A stretch of DNA of 64,000 nt from Pyrus communis (GCF_963583255.1 NC_084811.1:13596088-13660087), one strand, 5' to 3'. Counted from the stretch's first letter, positions 1-9,564 are shown. The notes: generated from the letters alone by a model not told the origin. Numbers and translations: made by a program.

Positions 1-380
1 GACTTGAATTTTGGAGAGTTGTGAGCTAAAAAGCAAAAAATGCTCATTGAGCTTTTGATAATATAGTGATATTATTCAGACTTTTTTGCCTAGTTTGTCA
101 GACACTTAAAACACGTCATGTGAAATCTAATCTTGTCAAACCATAATAATACATTTCAACCAAAAAAAAAAAAAAAAAAAAACCCACAATAACACATTAA
201 TGATAGACATTTACCAACCATGAAGTTGAGAAGCATGTTATTCGTTTGAATGTGAAAACTAACATTGCAGTTTGCATTATCAAATACTAGCATTTGCCTA
301 CACATTTTTTGTGTATGAACACATTCTTTTAGAAAATGAGAAGGGGAGAAAGAGAGAGAGAGAGAGAGAGAGAGTGTGTG
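1..380. other. Non-coding flank with poly-A tract and (GA)n microsatellite
   Basis: AT-rich sequence with an A run at about 162-182 and a GA dinucleotide repeat at about 351-374, followed by a short TG run that abuts the Cassandra array. I see no gene here. The small frames are low-complexity readings of these repeats. Confidence 0.6.
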
Positions 381-665
381 TGTCACATCCCGGCCCGGGG
401 TGGATCACTTCCCGGGCACGCTCCACCACTGTAGCACGATATTGTCCGCTTTGGGCTTACCATTCCCTTATGGTTTTGTTTTTTGGGAACTCACGAGCAA
501 CTTCCTAATGGGTCACCCATCATGGGATTGTTCTAGCTCCCTTCTCGCTTAACTTCGGAGTTCCTACGGAACCCGAAGCCAGTGAGCTCCCAAAAAGTCT
601 CGTGCTAGGTAGAGATGGGAATATACATATAAGGATCACTCCCCTGGGTGATGTGGGATGTCACA
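381..665 (-). repeat. Cassandra LTR 1 with 5S-like RNA block (about 491-579)
   Basis: 285 bp LTR. The minus strand shows the 5S-like core with the region that forms box A/box C of the pol III internal promoter in 5S genes. The interior that follows at 666-736 carries the purine tract and, at about 721-735, the reverse complement of the tRNA-Met primer site. Confidence 0.9.
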
Positions 666-736
666 ATCCACCCCCCTTAGGGGCCCGACGTCCTCGTCGG
701 CACACACGCGACCAAGGTTAGGCTCTGATACCAAAT

Positions 737-1020
737 TGTCACATCCCGGCCCGGGGCGGATCACTTCCCAGCCCTGCTCCACCACCGTAGCACGATATTG
801 TCCGCTTTGGGCTTACCATTCCCTCACGGTTTTGTTTTTGGAAACTCACGAGCAACTTCCCAGTGGGTCACCCATCATGGGATTGTTCAAGCCCCCTTCT
901 CGCTTAACTTCGGAGTTCCTATGGAACCCAAAGCCAGTGAGCTCCCAAAAGGCCTCGTGCTAGGTAAGGATGAGAATATACATATAAGGATCACTCCCCT
1001 GGGCGATGTGGGATGTCACA
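737..1020 (-). repeat. Cassandra LTR 2 (middle copy) with 5S-like block (about 846-933)
   Basis: 284 bp, shared by the two Cassandra units. It is followed at 1021-1091 by the second interior with purine tract and tRNA-Met primer site (reverse complement at about 1077-1090). Confidence 0.9.
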
Positions 1021-1091
1021 ATCCACCCCCCTTAGGGGCCCGACGTCCTCATCGGCACACACACGGCTAGGGTTAGGCTCTGATACCAATT

Positions 1092-1375
1092 TGTCACATC
1101 CCGGCCTAATGCGGATCACTTCCCAGGCCCCCTCCACCACCGTAGCATGATATTGTCCGTTTTGGGTTTACCATTCCCTCACGGTTTTGTTTTTGGGAAC
1201 TCACGAGCAACTTCCCAGTAGGTCACCCATCATGGGATTGCTCCAGCCCCCTTCTCGCTTAACTTCAAAGCTCCTACGGAACCCGAAGCCAGTGAGCTCC
1301 CAAAAGGCCTCGTACTAGATATGGATGAGAATATACATTTAAGGATCACTCCCCTGGGCGATGTGGGATGTCACA
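1092..1375 (-). repeat. Cassandra LTR 3 with 5S-like block (about 1201-1290)
   Basis: 284 bp. It carries more point differences from the other two copies, for example CCTAATGCGG where they read CCCGGGG, so the three LTRs are not products of one very recent event. Confidence 0.88.
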
Positions 1376-2271
1376 GAGAGAATGAGAGGTTTTTGTTTTT
1401 GGTTTATATATATTGGAGGTATTTTTAACATCATTGGTAGGTGAGGCTTCAATAAAAACAGTAAAATTTGGACTTGTGAAATTACATTATTGCCCATCAT
1501 TTTTTTTGTGTAATAGAAGACTAAGTAATCGTGTTTACCCTCTTTTAGTTGACAAAGAAATTTTCATTAATTAATAGAGATTTAGTTGAGCTACGTTTCA
1601 ACTGTACTTATGTGAAAAAATGTCACCCTACAAGTGCGCAACGAATTTTTCGGAGGTTAAACAATGTTTGTAGTATGATGCCAAATAAGAAAAAACATAA
1701 GGTGATGAATCTTCATATTATGTTCACTCAAAGGGGTGGGCTAATATAATCAAGGAAAAATGGAAAGATAAAAAAATCGGATAAACTAGTTAAGTGAGCT
1801 TAATATCACTAGCATTGTTTTATTTTGCATTAGATTGGACTTATTAATCTGATCAAACATGGGCTAAATATGTTAAATTTGAATTTAAGGCTAAATAAAA
1901 ATGGTAAAATAATAAAATTAAACATTTAAAAAATAGGTAATGCTAGGGAGACTAAATTTGTGGACAAAATTTGTAAATTAAATGATGTGTCACCAATAAG
2001 AATGAACACGTTTATTAACGCTTAAGTAATAATCAAATCATCAACTTCCATGGGTAATGCTGGAACTTACCCTATCCTGCTGGAGTGTATAACAGCTCTG
2101 CCCTTGGTCACTCTTATTTATGATGAGTGAATCCTAGATATTAAGGATTTCTAAGAGGAGAATTTATCCTATATGACTAAGACGTACCTTCTCATTTTAT
2201 AAATGCCCCAATATTTATAAAAACTATTAATTATAATAACAAAAAAAAACCCCATCTAAATAGACTTAGAT
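1376..2271. other. AT-rich intergenic DNA, no gene seen
   Basis: No coding signal. Around 1937-2000 the sequence reads like one end of a common plant MITE (TAATGCTAGGGAGACTAAAT), but I do not find its partner arm here. Confidence 0.4.
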
Positions 2272-2516
2272 GTCCTAAATATTCCAGGAGAATCCTCACC
2301 AGATTCTTTTTGTGAGGATCCTGGGGATCCTCCAATCACATCCATTTATCGTATATCATACGGTCATAAATCATTGTAAATTTTTTTATTTAAAATTGAA
2401 TATAAACAGTACCTGACAAAAACTGGCCGCACAATGTATGATGAACGGATGTGATTGGAGGATCCTCGGAATCCTCACAACAAGGATCCGGTGAGGATCT
2501 TCTCTCCTAAATATTA
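2272..2516. mobile_element. Foldback MITE-like element with GAGGATCC-rich inverted arms
   Basis: The left arm (about 2272-2355) and right arm (about 2441-2516) are imperfect inverted copies. Both contain GGATCCTCCAATCACATCC or its reverse complement and a TCCTCACC/GGTGAGGA segment. About 85 bp of unrelated AT-rich sequence separates the arms. No coding capacity is visible. Arm length and lack of ORF fit a miniature inverted-repeat element; I did not identify the superfamily. Confidence 0.6.
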
Positions 2517-2740
2517 ACTTGGACTGCCAAAAAGTGTGATTTATGCCAGCGGTTGAAGTCGAGGTCACTTTTATTGATGTTGTTGTCGGAGCTGTGAAGG
2601 GTGTCGATGTTGAAGAGATTGAAAGCGGTGGAGAGGGTGGGGGTGATATGCTCTTGCTGGCGTGGGGGATAGGGGATAAGACAAGTGTGGTTCGAGGTGG
2701 GGGAAGGGGCTGCTTTGTTCGAAGTAAGGGGATGGGCAAA

Positions 2741-2834
2741 GAGGATCCTATGGATCATCACATCTTATCCGCACGATGTACATGAACAGATAGGACGTGA
2801 GGATCCTAAGGATCCTCATAAAGAGGATCCGGAT
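2741..2834. mobile_element. Second, shorter foldback element of the same GAGGATCC family
   Basis: Arms at about 2741-2769 and 2791-2819 are imperfect inverted copies around a 20 bp centre. The centre (CCGCACGATGTACATGAACA) resembles the inner edge of the larger element next door (CCGCACAATGTATGATGAAC), so the two belong to one family. A further GAGGATCC follows at about 2823. Confidence 0.5.
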
Positions 2835-2999
2835 GGGAACCAAATATAGGGGATGGGGTTGTTAGATAAAATAACCTTATTTTATTATTATTTCTTTAAT
2901 TTTTAATTTTTTTAGTTACTGTTAACGTGGGCGCTAAGACGCTATGTGATGATTTATGAGAGGGTTTGATAGGAAGGTGTTGACCCCAAAAATTACAAA

Positions 3000-3690
3000 G
3001 CCTACGTGGCGCGTAGGCTGAATAATTAATAGGCTAACTACATCATTCGGTTGTGTGCGGGGTGTGCTAACTCGTCGGTCGAGCTCGGTCGAGGAGTAAA
3101 ATTTGTTGATGTTGCGTTGAGCGCGCTGTTGACTTCTTAATCTTGCAACTGTGACTGAGAAAGAAACACGTCTCGGCCTTCGGGTTCTCAAGCCTGAAGA
3201 CAAGGCTGCTAGTTCTGCGAAGTTCACGAGTTGTCGGCGCTGAGTTCGGTCAGGGTGATTATATTCGTAAGAGTATACGCACGTCAAATCGGCTCCAAAC
3301 TATACAGACACAGGTACTCAAAAGAGATGTATGTCTTGATGGTAAATGTGGTTCGCCCGTCAGAATGCTGAACTCTGAAACTCACTTGTGAGTATCCAAT
3401 CCTAAAATCACTCGGCGTTCAATGCGCCAAATGTAGTAACTTGTAACATCTTACTTCGCCGGGAAGGCTAATAAGACGGCCTCTGCCAATAAGGATTCGA
3501 AAACGCTTCTCGACTGAGACTTGAATAGGTAACTAGTCGGCCTCGACGCAGTGCTGTTTATCCAAGCTGAAGGTGCTTCTCGGTCGGCTGATTCTACGGC
3601 AACAGTATTGTTTATCCAAACTGAAGGTGATCGCCGGTTGCCTTCACAGTGTTGTTTATCCAAACTGAAGGTGTGATGGCGGAAAAAGAA
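3000..3690. repeat. GC-richer degenerate repeat block, possible old LTR fragment
   Basis: The block stands out from its AT-rich surroundings by base composition and by three spaced copies of a 25-mer (TGTTTATCCAAACTGAAGGTG core) at 3551-3575, 3605-3629 and 3649-3673. The weak frames on both strands show no recognisable domain. The start (TGTTGACCCCAAAAATTAC near 2976) resembles a plant LTR start, but no matching end, primer site or second LTR was found. Confidence 0.3.
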
Positions 3691-4472
3691 AATAAAAAAT
3701 CTCAAAGTGTTTGAGAGGTTTGTGCAGGGCAATTTGTGTGTTGAATTGGTTTGTGGGATTTGTTCAAATTGATCCACATCAAAAGCCAAGGCATATCCTT
3801 CAAATTGATTTGTGGGATTTGTTCCTTGACTTTTCAAACCTAAAAATTAAGCTTATCACATCTCATCAGAAGCCTAGCCTACCTAGGCTTCTTATCTCAT
3901 CATAAAAAACTCCATCAGTAGCTTTTAAACCCATGTGACAACATCTATCACCACGCAAAAAGACCTAGTCTACCTAGGTTGCTTATTTCATCATTATCCA
4001 AGACCATAATTTTAAGATCATCAAATCCCATATCCTGATCTCCACTCCAAGCTACTTCAATCTACATGTCCACTGATAGACATCCTAATCAATTTGAACT
4101 GTACTGCTCGCTTCATTATCTGACGCCGTGCATATCCCAATATTCCACCATCATTCAAATTAATTGGGATTTAGGAAAATTTTAGGTTTAAATAATTTAA
4201 TATATTACTAAGAGATAATATCATGATTAAAATCACAATACTATTTCTCAATAATAACTAAAAAATCATTTCAACTACTTTGTCATTCTATGGTCTAAAA
4301 TTCTACTCATTCTGTCATTTAACGACCATAATTACTCGGACCAATAATGTAAAATCGGGTCCAAACAGAAGACTAATAAAAGTACGAAAGTTTCACAAAA
4401 TTCTCACTTTAAATATAAAAGTAAGACAAAAAAACTTGATGTATGAAACTATGAAAATCACAATATACTTGA
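3691..4472. other. Intergenic DNA, no gene seen
   Basis: AT-rich and without recognisable genes or repeats. The last three bases (TGA, 4470-4472) are one copy of the Harbinger target duplication. Confidence 0.4.
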
Positions 4473-4710
4473 GAGCAACTTCAGCGTTGGAGCCCTCCCC
4501 CCTGGCAATGCACTATTCAATCCACCTAATGAACAGTAACTGCCCTTAATGAACAGTAAATAGCCCTGGCAATAGAATTTGCATCTCCACCGTTACACTT
4601 CAATAGCTTTGGCAATAGGCAATAAAATATTAGTATTTTATTTATTTATAAAATAATACAAAATAATTTTAATTGTAATATCGGATAAGATTTTTAATTG
4701 TTCTCGTTGC

Positions 4711-4962
4711 GCCACGTGTCATGATCCGAAGTATTATTAAATAATACAAAATAATACAATTATTGGTGATGGATTTCTGATAAGATTATTAACCAATCAC
4801 GTCGCGCCACGTGTCATAATCTGTTCACAATCTTTGAGGATAGATTTCCATCAGATTTTTAACGAATGACGACATGCCACGTGTCATAATCTGTTCACAA
4901 TCTTTGAGAATAGATTTCCATCAGATTTGTAACGAATGACGGCATGCCACGTGGCATTATGC
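4711..4962. repeat. Left subterminal tandem repeats with CACGTG cores
   Basis: GCCACGTG begins at 4711, 4806, 4876 and 4946. The last three are spaced exactly 70 bp apart and share the whole unit (TAATCTGTTCACAATCTTTG and ACGAATGACG segments). Such repeated subterminal motifs are where Harbinger ORF1/transposase proteins commonly bind. The same core recurs near the right end at about 9055 and 9258. Confidence 0.7.
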
Positions 4963-4985
4963 ACAACCTAATCCTTTATGAATCC

Positions 4986-4997
4986 TCTATATAATCC
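4986..4997 (+). promoter_or_regulatory. Putative TATA box of the transposase gene
   Basis: TCTATATAATCC lies about 130 bp upstream of the chosen transposase ATG at 5119 and just after the last CACGTG repeat. The intervening CT- and TTC-rich stretch looks like a 5' leader. Confidence 0.45.
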
Positions 4998-5118
4998 ACT
5001 ATTCATCCTCACAAATCTCACACCAAAATTCTCAAGATCTCTATCATTATTCATAGTTTCTGCTTCCTTATTCACAAAAATCTGTATCATTATTCATAGT
5101 TTCTGTTTCTTTCTTTCA

Positions 5119-6521
5119 ATGTCTTCTTCTTCTTCCTCAAGGATGATGTGGGAATTCAATCAGGAAGAGGAAGAATTGTTTAACGAATCAGAAGCAATGT
5201 TCAATCACCAGGGGGTAAGAAATGAGAGGGGAGAGGATGAGGAGCGTCAAATGAGAGATGACGAAGTAAGAAAGGGCAGAGCCTCACATTCCCGTCGAGT
5301 CATCCAAGCTGCGGCTCAGATCTGTAGGCCCAGCCGTTCCGGAAACCTTGATAGAAGCAGGCAACGACGAGGTATGGAACTCTTGGATGATTATTTTGTT
5401 CCTAATAGTGCATTCCCTGATACGTACTTTAGACGTCGTTTTAGAATGGAACGACATTTGTTCAACAAAATCATGATTGCTGTTTGCAACCATGATTCTT
5501 ATTTTGTGCAAAAAAAAGATGCTTTTGGTGCTATGGGTCTACTGCCTGAGCAAAAAATTACTGGTGCCTTGCGGATGCTTGCATATGGAGCATCTGCAGA
5601 CCAAGTGGATGAGATAACGAGGATGGGGAAATCAACCATTCTTGAGTCCCTGATGAGGTTTTGCGGAGCAATCGAATCTATCTACACCGCTGAGTACCTC
5701 TGCAAACCTACACACATGGACTTGGAGCGGCTGTTGAAGAAGGCGGAGATGCGTGGTTTTCCTAGGATGATTGGAAGCATTGATTGTATGCACTGGACGT
5801 GGAAAAATTGTCCAAGTGCATGGCAAGGCGCTTACGGGGACAGAAAATGAGCAAAAAGTATCATTCTGGAGGCGGTGACATCTTTTGATACATGGATTTG
5901 GACGCCTTTTTCGGGGTCCCGGGAGCTCAAAATGACATCAACGTCCTTGCCCAATCCCCAGTGTTCAACGATGTCCTGCAAGGAAAGGCACCAAAAGTTA
6001 CGTATGAGGTCAACGGACGTATGTACGACGGGCCATACTACCTAGCTGACGGCTTCTACCCACGCTGGTCAACATTTGTCAAAACAGTGCCACGTCCGCG
6101 GAGTGCAAAGGAAAAACACTTTGCAAGCTGTCAAGAGGGGTGCAGGAAGGATGTGGAGCGTTGTTTCGGTATCCTCCAAGCTCGCTGGGCGATCGTCAGG
6201 GGTGCTGCCAGATTGTTTGATGTAGAGTCGCTTCGATCCATCATGATAACGTGCATCATTCTTCACAACATGATTGTGGAAGATGAGTACGATTATGAAG
6301 CTGTTGATGAATATGAGCCAGACCCGATGAACAATTCAAGAACACGTATATATTGTGCTCATGACGCCACCGATGAGCCCGTGCAACATGAGCCATTACA
6401 AAGGGATGAACGTTACAATGAAAAGCTCATTCAACGATATACTGCATTTCAAATGCCAGACATGCACAATGCCCGACAAATTGACTTGATAGAGCACCAG
6501 TGGGGCATTGAAACAAGTTGA
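5119..6521 (+). pseudogene. PIF/Harbinger DDE transposase, broken by one stop and one frameshift
   Basis: The first segment (to the TGA at 5848-5850) ends in a block containing GSIDCMHWTWKNCPSAW and YGDRK. The second segment (from about 5902) starts with AFFGVPGAQNDINVL and contains RKDVERCFGILQARWAI. These are the DDE nuclease blocks of plant Harbinger transposases (often annotated 'plant transposon protein'). The acidic triad is visible at codons 5782 (D), 5934 (D) and 6156 (E). I chose the ATG at 5119 (MSSSSSSRMMWEF) because the upstream extension is Leu/Ile/Phe-rich leader sequence. Two lesions separate the halves: the TGA at 5848 and a one-base loss near 5901. About 467 codons would be the normal size. 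An alternative is a short intron spanning both lesions, but I see no convincing splice pair. Confidence 0.88.
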
Positions 6522-6589
6522 AGATAATTAAGTTCATTTAGTGTGTTTTTTTGAATTTGGTATGTTTATGTTGTTTTATTTGGTGTGTT

Positions 6590-6770
6590 TAATTATTTGG
6601 TATGTTTATGTAATTTTTTTATGTTTATGTTTATGTAATTCTTAGTATATGTAATTCTTAGTATGTTTATGTTTATGTAATTTTTTTTATGTTTATGTTT
6701 ATGTAATTCTTAGTATATGTAATTTTTTTATGTTTATGTTTATGTAATTCTTAGTATATGTATTATAAGA
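6590..6770. repeat. AT-rich tandem repeat (TTTATGTTTATGTAATTCTTAGTATATG)
   Basis: Several imperfect copies of a unit of about 28-50 bp built from TTTATG and TAATTCTTAGTATATG. It lies in the 3' region of the transposase gene, in the gap between the two convergent genes of the transposon. No coding function. Confidence 0.6.
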
Positions 6771-6821
6771 AGAAAACAGAGTCACACTTCGTGTGGGTTT
6801 TAATCTATGTAAATGACTTTT

Positions 6822-7045
6822 AATTAGAACCATGGACTTTTAATTATTTTATACAAGGACTTTTAATTAGAACGATGGACTTTTAATTATTTTATACAAG
6901 GACTTTTAATTAGAACGATGGTCATGGTCATGGACTTTTAATTATTTTATACAAGGAGGTAGAGGGTTTGTTAATAACTTACCAAGGAGGCAGAGGGTTT
7001 GTTAATAATTTTCATGTCGTGAGGAAAGCAAGGAGGTAGAGGGTA
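6822..7045. repeat. Second tandem repeat (GGACTTTTAATTAGAACGATGG / TATTTTATACAAGGA)
   Basis: At least three to four imperfect copies of a unit of about 44-60 bp, followed by repeated AAGGAGGTAGAGGGT segments. With the preceding repeat this fills the spacer between the transposase and ORF1 stop codons. Confidence 0.55.
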
Positions 7046-7186
7046 ATTCTTAGTATAAATAACTTACCAAATTAATTTGAATAAATATTCAAGAAATTGG
7101 AAACAACATAAATAATACAAACAATAAATAATAAATTACAACCCAAAGTGATTGGAAAATTATGGGCTCCGATTACAAAAAGTACT

Positions 7187-8796
7187 TTATTCATCATCAC
7201 TTAACCAATTTGTGGTGCTAGGATGATCTTCTCTTGCGGTGCTAGAACCACCTTGGCTTGCTATTGTTTCTCTTGCACGCCTCATTCGCACCACGTCCGC
7301 TTTCTCTGACTTCCAAAAAAATTTAGAATTTGGAGACTTCCCTTCTAAAGACATGTTCATAATCTCACGATCTTGTTGAGCCCGTCTTTCTTCTCTAACA
7401 TGTTCCCTTTCTTGCCTAAGTAGCTCTCTTTCTCTCTCATTAGCATAAAATTCTCTCTCAACAGCTGCTGCTTTTGATGCCTCTCTAGCCTTATCAGCCT
7501 CATCTTTCGCCAGTTCCCTCGTCAAAGTCAATTCACCTTGGCGAGTAAGTTCTTCCATGAACTTTGCATAATCGTTCTTGGAAACACTCCCTTTTCTCTT
7601 TAAAGCCTTCTTACCTTGAGGCCTAATTGGAAAACGGGTCGAACCCGACGCTTGTTCAGGGAGGGGCGTTTCGGGCACTTCATCTGCATCATCTTCATGA
7701 ACATGATCGGGTGTAGAGTGTAGAGGGGTGCTGTTCATGTGCACTTCTGGACCGACTGGCACAACTCTAAATTTAGAACAATCTTTGACAATATTCCAAC
7801 ATTCCCACTGGTTGAATGATTTATTTTTGCTTTTGGTTTTGGCAGCGTACCAAGCTTGTGCTTGAAGTTCCTACACAATAAAAATAAGTAACAAATAAAT
7901 AATACAAATAAATAATTATAATGAAAATAAGTAAGAAATAAATAATACAAACAACATAATTATAATGTAAGTCGGTAACAAATAAATAATACAAACCATA
8001 AATAATAAATTATGTGACATCCCACATCGCCCAAGGGAGTGATCCTTATATGTATATTCCCATCCCTACTTAGTACGAGGCCTTTTGGGAGCTCACTGCC
8101 TTCGGGTTCCGTAGGAACTCCGAAGTTAAGCGAGAAGAGGGCTAGAGCAATCCCATGATGGGTGACCCACTGGGAAGTTGCTCATGTGAGTTCCCAAAAA
8201 TAAAACCGTGAGGGCATGGTCGGGACCCAAAGCGGACAATATCGTGCTACGGTGGTGGAGCGGGCCTGGGAAGTGGTGCCGCCCGGGCCGGGATGTGACA
8301 ATTATGTAGGTAACAAATAAATAATACAAATAATAAATAATAAATAATAAATAATAAATAACAAATAAATAATACAAACAATAAATAATAAATTTTGTAC
8401 GTAACAAATAAATAATACAAACAATAAATAATAAATTATGTAGGTAACAAATAAATAATACAAACAAATAATTATAATGTAAATTTGGGTATCAAATAAA
8501 TAATATATTGTTACCTGATCCGAGTAATTTTCCCTACTTCGAATATTACTACTAGCTTGTGCCAAGGCGTCTCTCCATGTACTAAACGATTGGCTAAGTA
8601 ATTTCCAACGACTGGACATCGATTCTTTGGTTCTTTTCCCACCAATTTTCTCAAGAAAATTGGTATGAATAAGACTCCACATTTCTCGCAACTGCATCTC
8701 ATTACCCGTAAGCGAACTATGAGTAACTTCAACCCAGCTAGTACACAACGCAACATCTTCAATAAGCGACCAATTCGTACCTGCACCAATGGTCAT
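7187..8796 (-). CDS. Harbinger ORF1, MYB/trihelix-like DNA-binding protein (two exons, intact)
   Basis: I join exon 1 (8515-8796, 94 codons) to exon 2 (7187-7870). The donor reads CAG|GTAACA and the acceptor TGTGTAG|GAA, both in phase 0, giving 321 codons with no stop. The N-terminal part (about residues 8-85; WSLIEDVALCTSWVEVTHSS, REMW, SSRWKLLSQSFSTWRDAL) is the tryptophan-spaced SANT/trihelix fold of Harbinger ORF1 proteins. KSKNKSFNQWECWNIVKD follows across the splice, and the C-terminal half is a highly charged Lys/Glu/Arg helix resembling the 'NAM-associated' C-terminal domain. In this superfamily ORF1 is needed with the transposase for DNA binding and nuclear import. The intron holds a solo Cassandra LTR and AT-rich repeats. 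Host trihelix or 'glutathione transferase T3-like' labels are common misannotations of this family. Confidence 0.85.
7871..8514. repeat. ORF1 intron filled with (AATAAATAATACAAA)n-type repeat
   Basis: Imperfect tandem copies of AACAAATAAATAATACAAACAA and TAATAAATTATGTAGGTAAC occur on both sides of the Cassandra insertion. The repeats identify the pre-insertion sequence (AAATTATGTAGG). Confidence 0.7.
8014..8300 (+). mobile_element. Solo Cassandra LTR inside the ORF1 intron
   Basis: 287 bp from TGTGACATCCCACATCGCC to GGGCCGGGATGTGACA, with the 5S-like block at about 8101-8190 (CTCCGAAGTTAAGCG, GATGGGTGACCC). ATTA flanks both sides (8010-8013 and 8301-8304). Neighbouring intron repeats show the undisturbed site AAATTATGTAGG, so this is an insertion. 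There is no interior or second LTR, hence a solo LTR. Confidence 0.9.
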
Positions 8797-9126
8797 TTTG
8801 TTGAAAAAAAAGGATTCAAACTTTGAGACAAAGAAAGGAATGTGATTGAAAGTAGTTGAGAAAATATGAAATTGTTGTGTAAGATGATAATGAGAAGGTA
8901 TTTATAGAAAAGTAAAAACAATTTTTTTACAATTTTTTTCAGATTTTTTTTTGAATTTTTTTGAATTTTTTACAATTTTTTTTAAATTTTTATTCAATTA
9001 ATTAATCTTTGCCATTGGATATAAAAAAATTTGAATTCCAACACTCCAGATTGTGCCACGTGTCACAACGGTAACTTTTCAGATTTTTAAAACTATTTTT
9101 TATTTATTTATTTATTTATAAAGCAT

Positions 9127-9170
9127 TTTAATATCCACCGTTGATCTCAGATCGAACGGTGGATATTAAA
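9127..9170. repeat. Perfect 16-bp-stem hairpin in the right subterminal region
   Basis: TTTAATATCCACCGTT (9127-9142) and its exact reverse complement (9155-9170) flank a 12-base loop. It lies about 400 bp from the right end of the transposon and has no counterpart of equal quality at the left end. Confidence 0.75.
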
Positions 9171-9250
9171 TCTGATTTTGTTTTTTTTTTTTTTTTACTG
9201 TTGAGATCGAACGGTCTAAATAAAGTGACCGTTGAGATCTAACGCACCAT

Positions 9251-9270
9251 GGGAAGCCACGTGGCTTCCC
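9251..9270. repeat. Perfect 20-bp palindrome centred on CACGTG
   Basis: GGGAAGCCACGTGGCTTCCC equals its own reverse complement. It repeats the GCCACGTG core of the left subterminal repeats and lies about 300 bp from the right end of the Harbinger element, so it is a candidate protein-binding site. Confidence 0.75.
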
Positions 9271-9564
9271 AACGGTAACTGACAGAATTTTTTTTCTTCT
9301 GATTTTTGTGTCGGCGACGAGCCCCCACGCGCGGGTGGGGTGCACGCGCCTGACACAAAAAAATTTAAATATTACGCTGACACCACCCTGGCGTCAGCCT
9401 TACGTCACCCCCACCTCGGACTCTCGGGCTGGCAATCCCCCACGAACCCGGAGCTCGAGCCTCCCCCTTCCATCGGGCTGGGCTACGTTGGACCTGATCC
9501 CCGGGCCCTCGGGCCCTTGGTTTCTCCCCTGTCCCCCGAGCAAAACCCAACGCTGGGCTTGCTC

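Larger units (their letters stand above)
381..1375 (-). mobile_element. Cassandra TRIM retrotransposon, tandem LTR-interior-LTR-interior-LTR array
   Basis: Three near-identical LTRs of about 284 bp (381-665, 737-1020, 1092-1375) alternate with two interiors of only about 71 bp. Read on the minus strand each LTR runs from TGTGACATCCCACATCG to CCGGGATGTGACA. Each interior starts next to a TTTGGTATCAGAGC primer site, complementary to initiator tRNA-Met, and ends in the purine tract AAGGGGGGTGG. The LTRs carry a 5S-rRNA-like block, recognisable by AACTCCGAAGTTAAGCG and GATGGGTGACC. That combination defines Cassandra, a non-coding terminal-repeat retrotransposon in miniature that depends on proteins supplied by other elements. 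The extra LTR and interior suggest unequal recombination or template switching. I could not find a clean target duplication because the left flank is a microsatellite. Confidence 0.93.
4473..9564 (+). mobile_element. PIF/Harbinger DNA transposon, nearly complete (about 5.1 kb)
   Basis: The ends are inverted repeats: GAGCAACTTCAGCGTTGG at 4473-4490 and, read inward from 9564, GAGCAAGCCCAGCGTTGG (15 of 18 identical). They are flanked by TGA at 4470-4472 and 9565-9567, a 3-bp target duplication as expected for PIF/Harbinger. Inside are the two genes typical of an autonomous member: a DDE transposase (+ strand, 5119-6521) and a MYB/trihelix-like ORF1 (- strand, 7187-8796). They are arranged convergently. 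Repeated CACGTG-bearing subterminal motifs lie at both ends. A solo Cassandra LTR has inserted into the ORF1 intron. The transposase has a stop and a frameshift, so this copy is probably no longer self-sufficient. Confidence 0.85.

Noticed and set aside
491..579. Functional 5S rRNA gene
   Set aside because: Only part of 5S is present and it lies inside a Cassandra LTR; it is a 5S-derived module, not a rDNA unit.
658..1070. Open frames across the Cassandra array
   Set aside because: They read through LTR/interior repeats of a non-coding element and have no domain.
2543..2785. Gly/Val-rich frame between the foldback elements
   Set aside because: Short and overlapped by opposite-strand frames; no domain.
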